Shown here one piece after another: positions 7,279-12,001 of a DNA stretch of 12,001 bases (within the stretch, counting starts at the first letter, position 1; each line of letters begins with the position of its first letter). The position numbers and the translations under genes are program-made. The DNA comes from Maritimibacter sp. (lineage in GTDB: Bacteria > Pseudomonadota > Alphaproteobacteria > Rhodobacterales > Rhodobacteraceae): contig DOUP01000069.1 in NCBI GenBank assembly GCA_003520545.1, forward strand, positions 1 to 12,001, in the 5' to 3' direction. The notes beneath the pieces are model-generated. The model ran no database searches, was not told the DNA's origin, and worked only from the letters and a program-made list of their open reading frames with translations.

Positions 7279-8625
7279 ATGAGCCGTATCGCGAAATACC
7301 TCCCCCATGCCCGTGCGCACCTTGTGCTGGGCTTGCCCTTGATCGGCAGCCAATTGGCCCAGGTGGCAATCACCACGGCCGATACGCTGATGATGGGGTG
7401 GTACGATGTGACCGCGCTCGCGGCTCTCGTGCTCTCCGCGAACCTGTTTATCTTCTTGCTGCTGCTCGGGTCCGGGTTCGCATGGGCCGTCATGCCGCTG
7501 GTCGCCGAAGCCCATGAGGCAGGGGACGAAACCCGGCTCCGACGCGCGACCCGCATGGGTATGTGGCTCTCGGTGCTCGCCGCTCTCGTATTCTACCCGG
7601 TTTTCTGGTTCTCCGCGCCGCTTCTGCGGGGACTCGGGCAAGCGCCGCACCTTGCCGAGATGGCGCAGACCTACCTGCGGATCGCCGGGCTGGGGATGCT
7701 GCCCGCGCTGTTGATGAACGTCTTGCGTTCCTACCTTTCCGGGCTGGAGCATACCCGCGTGCAGTTCTGGATTATCACCGGCGGTGCACTGGTGAATATC
7801 CTGCTCAACTGGCTCTTGATCTTCGGCAATCTCGGGCTGCCGGAACTCGGGCTCTCCGGCGCTGCCATCGCCTCGGCGAGCGTCAACTTCTTGGCCTTCG
7901 CGGCGCTCGCGGCCTTCGCGCTCTGGCGGTTTCCGCATCACGGGCTGTTCGACCGGCTCTGGCGGCCTGACTGGGGGGCTTTTGCGCAGGTCTTCCGCAT
8001 GGGCTGGCAAATCGCGCTGACGACCGTGTCCGAGGTCGGGCTGTTCAACCTGTCCGCTATCATCATGGGCTGGATCGGCACGCTGGCGCTCGCAGCCCAC
8101 GGCATCGCGCTTCAGATCGCGACGATCACCTTCATGGTGCAACTCGGCCTGTCCCAAGCTGCCACGGTCCGGGCAGGACGGGCGCTGGGGCGCAGGGATG
8201 GCGCGGCGCTGCGGGACGGGGCGGTTGCCGTCTGGGGGCTTGGTTTGGGCTTCGCGCTGGCCTCGGTCGCGCTGTTTCTATTGTTTCCTGACCTGCTCGT
8301 CGGTGCCTTCGTCGATCCCGACGACCCGCTGCGCGATGACATCCTTCGCATTGGCCGCGTGCTTCTCGTCATGGCCGCGCTATTCCAGCTGGTCGATGCG
8401 GCGCAGGTGATCGGAATTTCGCTCCTGCGCGGGCTGCAAGACACGCGCGTGCCGCTGATGATCGCCGCGATCAGTTACTGGGGGATCGGCGCACCGGCGA
8501 GCTACCTGATCGGCGTCACTTTCGGTGTGGGCGCGGTCGGGGTCTGGGTCGGGTTGGTCCTGGGCCTGGCTTGCGCGGCCGTGGGGCTGACGCTTCGGTT
8601 CCGGCACATTGCCGCGACCGTCTGA
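7279..8625 (+). CDS. MATE family efflux transporter (NorM-like)
   Basis: A 448-residue inner-membrane protein of the multidrug and toxic compound extrusion family, expected to export organic compounds in exchange for Na+ or H+. It has about 12 hydrophobic segments in two homologous halves. Family motifs include LPLIGSQLAQVAITTADTLMMGW at residues about 19-41 and, in the second half, FRMGWQIALTTVSEVGLFNLSAIIMGWIG followed by LAAHGIALQIATITFMVQLGLSQAATVRAGRALGRRD. The start ATG has GAGAGG six bases upstream. The length is typical of the family. It sits 43 bases behind the methyltransferase with no terminator between them, so co-transcription is likely. Its stop lies three bases from the stop of the convergent gene. 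Confidence 0.94.
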   Translation: MSRIAKYLPHARAHLVLGLPLIGSQLAQVAITTADTLMMGWYDVTALAALVLSANLFIFLLLLGSGFAWAVMPLVAEAHEAGDETRLRRATRMGMWLSVLAALVFYPVFWFSAPLLRGLGQAPHLAEMAQTYLRIAGLGMLPALLMNVLRSYLSGLEHTRVQFWIITGGALVNILLNWLLIFGNLGLPELGLSGAAIASASVNFLAFAALAAFALWRFPHHGLFDRLWRPDWGAFAQVFRMGWQIALTTVSEVGLFNLSAIIMGWIGTLALAAHGIALQIATITFMVQLGLSQAATVRAGRALGRRDGAALRDGAVAVWGLGLGFALASVALFLLFPDLLVGAFVDPDDPLRDDILRIGRVLLVMAALFQLVDAAQVIGISLLRGLQDTRVPLMIAAISYWGIGAPASYLIGVTFGVGAVGVWVGLVLGLACAAVGLTLRFRHIAATV

Positions 8626-8628
8626 AGG

Positions 8629-9033
8629 TCAGTCGCCCTTCATCAGGCGCTCGGCCTTCTTGCGCACCAGAAGCGTGCGCAGGTCGTGCATCGCCATGAG
8701 CAGGCTGTCGGTTACCATTTCAAGCTGATCGTCCTCGGCCTTGGTCTGCACCCAATGCGCGGTGTGATTAAGCGTATCAACCGAGCGCAGAATGTCGTCG
8801 ATCTCCCGGGTGGCGAGAAGTTCGCGCCGTTTGTCCATCCAGTCCTGAATGGCGTTCATATCCGCATTGGAGAGGGTGCGCTTGCCATGCGGTTTCACGT
8901 CGCCGTTGCGGATATTCACCACCGCGATCTGATCCATTTCGATCCGGCGATGGCGGTTTTGCGTGTCCACTTTGAACACGAACGCCCCATTTTCGCGGAC
9001 GCGGAAATAATATTCGGGCAGTTCGGTGGACAT
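8629..9033 (-). CDS. Conserved hypothetical protein, Rhodobacterales type
   Basis: A 134-residue soluble protein with no signal peptide or membrane segment. I recognise the type as conserved in Rhodobacteraceae but know of no function. It starts MSTELPEYYFRVRENGAFVFKV, a beta-hairpin-like segment, continues with RHRRIEMDQIAVVNIRNGDVKPHG, then LSNADMNAIQDWMDKRRELL, and ends in two predicted amphipathic helices (IDDILRSVDTLNHTAHWVQTKA and LEMVTDSLLMAMHDLRTLLVRKKAERL). The ribosome binding site is weak (GAGCG). It is monocistronic, convergent with the MATE gene, and shares its direction with the aminotransferase gene 97 bases upstream. Confidence 0.82.
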   Translation of the reverse strand: MSTELPEYYFRVRENGAFVFKVDTQNRHRRIEMDQIAVVNIRNGDVKPHGKRTLSNADMNAIQDWMDKRRELLATREIDDILRSVDTLNHTAHWVQTKAEDDQLEMVTDSLLMAMHDLRTLLVRKKAERLMKGD

Positions 9034-9130
9034 GGCGCTCGTTTTGTTTCTCGTTACCGCACACTGATAACCAAATTAACCAATTGGTGCCAGTCAATCG
9101 ACTAGTTACTCCTACGTCAACAGTTCGGTT

Positions 9131-10333
9131 TCACGTCAGGGTGGCGCAGAATTGCTGAATGCGTTCGCAGGCTTGGGTCAACTGGTCCTCCGAGGTCGCA
9201 TAGCTCACGCGGAAATTCGGGCTTACACCGAAGGCGGCGCCAAAAACCACGGCAACGCCGGTTTCCTCAAGAAGCTTGGTGCAGAATACCTCGTCGGTTT
9301 CGATCACGGTGCCGTCGGGCGTCGACTTGCCGATACAGCCCGCGATGGACGGGTAAACGTAAAACGCGCCTTCCGGCGTCGGGCAATTGATCCCGTCTGC
9401 GGCGTTGAGCATCCTGACCACCAGGTCGCGGCGGCGCTGGAACAGTTTCGCGTTCCGGGCCAGGAACTCTTGCGGGCCGTTGAGCGCTTCCACGGCGGCC
9501 CATTGGCTGATCGTGCAAGGGTTCGAGGTTGACTGCGACTGGATTTTTCGCATGGCCGCGATCAGGTGTTCGGGACCGCCCGCGTAGCCGATCCGCCAGC
9601 CGGTCATGGCATAGGCTTTGGACACACCGTTCACGGTGAGAGTTCGATCGTAGAGCGCGGGCTCTACCTGGGCCGGGGAATAGAATGTGAAATCGTCGAA
9701 CACGAGGTGTTCGTACATATCGTCCGACATGATCCAGACATGCGGATGTTTCACCAGAACGTCGGTCAGCGCCTTCAATTCGGCCTTGGAATACCCGGCC
9801 CCGGTCGGATTTGACGGCGAATTGAAGATCAGCCATTTCGTTTTCGGCGTGATCGCGGCTTCCAACTGTTCCGGTGTCATCTTGAACGCGCTGTCGATGC
9901 CGCATTCCACTGTCACCGGCTCGCCGCCAGACAGCAGCACCATATCCGGATAGCTGACCCAATAGGGTGCCGGAATGATGACCTCGTCTCCGGGGTTCAG
10001 CGTGGCCATTAGTGCGTTGAAGAGGATTTGTTTGCCGCCGGTGCCGATGCTGATCTGCTTGGGCGTGTAGGTCAGCCCGTTTTCGCGCGCGAACTTGTCG
10101 CAGATGGCTTGTTTCAGCTCCGGCATCCCGTCGGGCGCGGTGTATTTCGTCTTGCCCGCGTCCATCGCGGCCTTTGCGGCGTCCTTGATGTGCTCCGGCG
10201 TGTCGAAATCGGGCTCGCCCGCGCCAAGCCCGATCACGTCACGCCCCGCAGCCTTCAACTCCTGCGCCAATGTCGTCACGGCGATGGTTGGAGAGGGTTT
10301 CACACGGTCGAGTGTCGCGGAAAGGAAAGCCAT
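9131..10333 (-). CDS. aatA: Pyridoxal-phosphate-dependent aspartate aminotransferase, class I (possibly aspartate/prephenate)
   Basis: A 400-residue cytoplasmic transaminase converting aspartate and 2-oxoglutarate to oxaloacetate and glutamate. The sequence closely follows what I recall of Sinorhizobium meliloti AatA (MAFL..RVKPS.TIAV; GLGAGEPDFDTP; NALMATLNPGDEVIIPAPYWVSYPDM), a group that in some members also transaminates prephenate to arogenate. Key residues are visible: the PLP-binding Lys K239 in NGVSKAYAMTGWRIGY, N175 in NSPSNPTG, D204 and Y207 in SDDMYE, and the substrate carboxylate-binding R375 in SPNFRVSYATS. The start ATG has GGGGA about nine bases upstream and the length is normal. 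It is divergent from the XRE regulator gene across a 98-base gap. Some annotations call this family aspC. Confidence 0.95.
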   Translation of the reverse strand: MAFLSATLDRVKPSPTIAVTTLAQELKAAGRDVIGLGAGEPDFDTPEHIKDAAKAAMDAGKTKYTAPDGMPELKQAICDKFARENGLTYTPKQISIGTGGKQILFNALMATLNPGDEVIIPAPYWVSYPDMVLLSGGEPVTVECGIDSAFKMTPEQLEAAITPKTKWLIFNSPSNPTGAGYSKAELKALTDVLVKHPHVWIMSDDMYEHLVFDDFTFYSPAQVEPALYDRTLTVNGVSKAYAMTGWRIGYAGGPEHLIAAMRKIQSQSTSNPCTISQWAAVEALNGPQEFLARNAKLFQRRRDLVVRMLNAADGINCPTPEGAFYVYPSIAGCIGKSTPDGTVIETDEVFCTKLLEETGVAVVFGAAFGVSPNFRVSYATSEDQLTQACERIQQFCATLT

Positions 10334-10366
10334 GGTCGCATCCCCGTTTGAAGTCAGGTTCGGCTT

Positions 10367-10395
10367 GTCTTAGGCTTCAGGGGAAACACGTTCAA
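10367..10395 (-). promoter_or_regulatory. Candidate promoter of the aminotransferase gene
   Basis: On the minus strand TTGAAC (10395-10390) and TAAGAC (10372-10367) are exactly 17 bases apart, about 35 bases before the ATG. The -35 fits well (TTGA plus C at position 6). The -10 is only a partial match. A 5-bp inverted repeat, GCGCC-ATCC-GGCGC (10396-10409), abuts it and could be an operator for the adjacent XRE regulator, which is inference. Confidence 0.35.
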
Positions 10396-10431
10396 GCGCC
10401 ATCCGGCGCGCACGGAGGCTTTGGAGGCATT

Positions 10432-10818
10432 ATGGACGACAATTGGTATTCCGATGAGGCAGCGACCTTCGGTGATCGTCTGGCGGCTGCGCGCGATGCG
10501 GTTGGGCTTAGCCAGAAAGAGCTGGCAAAGAGGATTGGGGTGAAGACCAAGACGCTGGCGGCGTGGGAGAACGACATTACCGAACCGCGCGCGAACCGTC
10601 TCCAGCTTATGTCCGGTTTGCTTAACGTCTCGCTCGGTTGGCTTCTCACCGGCGAAGGCGATGGTGTGGAGCCGCCGGCCGAGGATACGTCCATGGCGGA
10701 TGCACAGGCGCTCGTCCTTGAACTTCGCGAAATACGCGGTGATATGACGGATGCGATGCAGCGTCTCGCGCGACTGGAGAAGGCGCTGCGCCACGTGACG
10801 CGAGAAAGAAACGAATGA
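10432..10818 (+). CDS. XRE-family helix-turn-helix transcriptional regulator
   Basis: A 128-residue DNA-binding protein. The ATG at 10432 is fixed by TTGGAGG seven bases upstream. The open frame to its left is not conserved-looking and overlaps the divergent aminotransferase. The HTH_3 domain lies at about 13-72: FGDRLAAARDAVGLSQKELAKRIGV, then KTKTLAAWENDITEPRANRLQLM with the recognition helix, and LLNVSLGWLLTGEG closing the fold. After an acidic linker, residues about 90-124 (AQALVLELREIRGDMTDAMQRLARLEKAL) form a probable coiled coil for dimerisation. No ligand or peptidase domain is present. The stop codon overlaps the sdhE start in ATGA, suggesting translational coupling. The targets are unknown. 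Its own promoter region is shared with the aminotransferase gene. Confidence 0.92.
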   Translation: MDDNWYSDEAATFGDRLAAARDAVGLSQKELAKRIGVKTKTLAAWENDITEPRANRLQLMSGLLNVSLGWLLTGEGDGVEPPAEDTSMADAQALVLELREIRGDMTDAMQRLARLEKALRHVTRERNE

Positions 10819-11081
10819 TCGAAACCACGGACCCCCGGTTGAAACGTCTGTCGATGCGCTCCTGGCGGCGCGGGATCAAGGAGATGGACATCATCCTTGG
10901 GCATTACAGCGACGATCGGCTGGTGGGTTTGGACGAGGAAACGCTGACACTCTACGATGCGCTCCTGTCGGAAAACGATCAGGACCTTTACCAGTGGGTG
11001 TCGGGCCAGGCTTCGCCACCGCAACGATTCGCGGGCCTGATCTCGGAAATCGCGGATCATACGGCCACGCGCCGCCACTGA
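10815..11081 (+). CDS. sdhE: Succinate dehydrogenase assembly factor 2 (FAD assembly factor SdhE)
   Basis: An 88-residue cytoplasmic protein that promotes covalent attachment of FAD to the SdhA subunit of succinate dehydrogenase. The defining RGxxE motif is present in WRRGIKEMDIILG (R19, G20, E23), and the second conserved block LLSENDQDLYQWV (50-62) matches DDPDLFNWL of E. coli SdhE. The length is typical. Its ATG shares bases with the TGA of the XRE gene (ATGA at 10815-10818), and no separate ribosome binding site stands out beyond the purines of AGAAAGAAACGA in the upstream gene. From memory, alphaproteobacterial sdhE often sits near recG and mfd, which are not seen here. Confidence 0.93.
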   Translation: MIETTDPRLKRLSMRSWRRGIKEMDIILGHYSDDRLVGLDEETLTLYDALLSENDQDLYQWVSGQASPPQRFAGLISEIADHTATRRH

Positions 11082-11129
11082 AATTTGTCGTGCTGTTTAA
11101 CCGAATATTCTGATTTTTGTTGGAAATCT

Positions 11130-11151
11130 GTCCTCACCGAGCGGTAAGGAC
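11130..11151. promoter_or_regulatory. 22-bp imperfect palindrome before the MarR-family gene (possible operator or leader hairpin)
   Basis: GTCCT-C-ACCG (11130-11139) pairs with CGGT-A-AGGAC (11142-11151) around AG, with 9 of 11 positions complementary. It ends directly before the ribosome binding site GGAGGT (11152-11157) of the MarR-family gene. MarR proteins usually repress their own genes by binding palindromes of about this length. Formation of a hairpin in the mRNA that affects ribosome access is an alternative. A second, shorter palindrome, GAATATTC, lies at 11103-11110. Confidence 0.5.
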
Positions 11152-11161
11152 GGAGGTCGGT

Positions 11162-11659
11162 ATGAGCATTCATGGCCCGTTTTCGGGCGGAAACGAGGCG
11201 GGGTTCATGCCCCAGTACCTTGACGCCTTGTCGATGGTGGAGCGGCTCCATCGGCTTCTCCTCGATGTGATCAAGGATGAATTCGAGAGGTTGGGCGTGT
11301 TGGAAATCAACGCGGTGCAGGCGCTCTTGCTGTTCAACATCGGAGACAACGAGGTGACCGCGGGCGAGTTAAAATCTCGCGGCTATTACCAGGGGTCGAA
11401 TGTTTCCTATAACCTGAAAAAGCTGGTCGACATGGGGTTCATGCACCATCAACGGTCCGAGATCGACCGTCGCTCGGTGCGGGTGCGGCTGACCGAAAAG
11501 GGGCGCTATATCCGGGACGTGGTGGCGGAGCTTTTCGAACGTCACGCCAAGGGACTGGAAGAGCGCAAGGTGCTCTCGCTCGATGGGATCGAAGAAATCA
11601 ATTCCTCGCTCAAGCGCGTCGAGCGTTATTGGAGCGACCAGATCCGCTATATCTATTGA
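11162..11659 (+). CDS. MarR-family winged-helix transcriptional regulator, LdtR-like
   Basis: A 165-residue dimeric DNA-binding regulator. The ATG at 11162 is preferred over the upstream TTG at 11117 because of the strong GGAGGT five bases before it. The N-terminal helices (FMPQYLDALSMVERLHRLLLDVIKDEFERLG) form the dimer interface. The winged helix spans about 48-115, with ELKSRGYYQGSNVSYNLKKLVDMGF as the HTH and RSEIDRRSVRVRLTEKG as the wing carrying the D-R-R-S motif typical of MarR. The C-terminal helix ends YWSDQIRYIY. The sequence resembles LdtR of Liberibacter and Sinorhizobium, which controls an L,D-transpeptidase and osmotic tolerance; this is memory-based. Its stop overlaps that of the convergent DUF1194 gene. 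Confidence 0.92.
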   Translation: MSIHGPFSGGNEAGFMPQYLDALSMVERLHRLLLDVIKDEFERLGVLEINAVQALLLFNIGDNEVTAGELKSRGYYQGSNVSYNLKKLVDMGFMHHQRSEIDRRSVRVRLTEKGRYIRDVVAELFERHAKGLEERKVLSLDGIEEINSSLKRVERYWSDQIRYIY

Positions 11660-12001
11660 TCGAGCGCGCCGATGGCCAAGGCTTCGATTTCGCGCAGGAG
11701 TTTCTTCTCCATCGCGCGGGCGTAGTCGTCAAACCCGTCGGCGACCTCGACAAAAGCGTCCGGGCCCCGGATCACCCGGTTCTTGAAATATTCGACGAGG
11801 TCATCGTCTCCGGGGCCGGCGCCCATGGAATCGATGGTCAGAATGACGAGCCCGTTGACCGTCACGTCCGCGAGCGGGCCAAAGTCATCGAGATCCTGGG
11901 GGCGCGGTCCCGTGTTCGATTTTCCGTCGCCAGAAATGTCGAGCGTCGCTTTCCAGCAGGCCGGCCCCTGCGACAAGGCCCGCGCGCCGGTCGCCATCGC
12001 G
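11653..12001 (-). CDS. DUF1194 (von Willebrand A-like) protein, C-terminal part (gene enters from right edge)
   Basis: The last 115 residues of a DUF1194 family protein, running off the right edge. The Met at 11997 is internal, since the frame stays open to the edge and the family is about twice this length. Landmarks are KATLDISGDGKSNTGPRP, where DISGDG is the family's hallmark, DVTVNGLVIL, then DDDLVEYFKNRVIRGPDAFVEVADGFDDYARAMEKKLLREI near the C-terminus. Homologues are usually exported and have a VWA-like alpha/beta fold; the signal peptide and MIDAS residues would lie outside the window. The function is unknown. The TAG stop at 11653-11655 lies within the last codons of the MarR gene on the other strand, a 7-base convergent overlap. 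Confidence 0.88.
   Translation of the reverse strand, partial: AMATGARALSQGPACWKATLDISGDGKSNTGPRPQDLDDFGPLADVTVNGLVILTIDSMGAGPGDDDLVEYFKNRVIRGPDAFVEVADGFDDYARAMEKKLLREIEALAIGALDQ

Noticed and set aside
7255..8157. 300-residue minus-strand open frame opposite the MATE gene
   Set aside because: It encodes a Glu/Arg/Gln/Pro-rich hydrophilic product typical of the antisense of a membrane protein.
9070..9105. Promoter for the 134-residue gene based on minus-strand TTGACT (9097-9092)
   Set aside because: No acceptable -10 hexamer lies 16-18 bases downstream on the minus strand, so the good -35 match alone is not enough.

Overview
The window looks like chromosomal DNA from an alphaproteobacterium of the order Rhodobacterales (Roseobacter/Rhodobacter group). 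The grounds are high GC, compact gene spacing and a set of proteins whose sequence type I recognise from that group: the DUF4864, DUF4336 and DUF1194 proteins, a large beta-helix protein with a YDGAANAA / DQDFGGCLEL head, a short MSTELPEYYFRV protein and an LdtR-like MarR regulator. No rRNA, tRNA, CRISPR array, insertion sequence or phage integrase was seen. This assignment rests on memory of families, not on a search.

Layout, left to right. (1) 1-721, minus: the N-terminal 240 residues of cytochrome bd oxidase subunit I (cydA), running off the left edge. (2) 976-2159, plus: divergent from cydA, a secreted DUF4864 protein and a DUF4336 metallo-beta-lactamase-like protein, probably one transcription unit. 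(3) 2296-4584, plus: a 762-residue right-handed beta-helix protein of the pectate lyase/GH28-related type, closed by a strong hairpin terminator at 4610-4643. It is a candidate phage or gene-transfer-agent spike, or a surface carbohydrate-binding protein. (4) 4644-5115: about 470 bases with no convincing gene. (5) 5179-6465, plus: an MltB-type lytic transglycosylase lipoprotein, with a candidate promoter and a palindrome over its -10/start region. (6) 6463-6517: a two-tier palindromic element that supplies the stop codon of the transglycosylase gene. (7) 6639-8625, plus: a SAM-dependent methyltransferase followed by a MATE efflux transporter.

(8) 8629-9033, minus: a short conserved protein of unknown function, convergent with the MATE gene three bases away. 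(9) 9131-10333, minus: a class I aspartate (possibly also prephenate) aminotransferase. (10) 10432-11081, plus: divergent from the aminotransferase, an XRE-type regulator whose stop overlaps the start of sdhE (flavinylation factor for succinate dehydrogenase) in an ATGA. (11) 11162-11659, plus: a MarR-family regulator resembling LdtR, with a near-perfect palindrome directly before its ribosome binding site. (12) 11653-12001, minus: the C-terminal end of a DUF1194 (von Willebrand A-like) protein, whose stop overlaps the MarR gene by 7 bases.

Functional themes are respiration (cydA, sdhE), envelope and peptidoglycan (lytic transglycosylase, LdtR-like regulator) and basic metabolism (aminotransferase). 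I see no clear new multi-gene system. The items most worth checking are the beta-helix spike candidate, the palindromic element forming a stop codon, the XRE-sdhE coupling, and the palindromes upstream of the transglycosylase and MarR genes.
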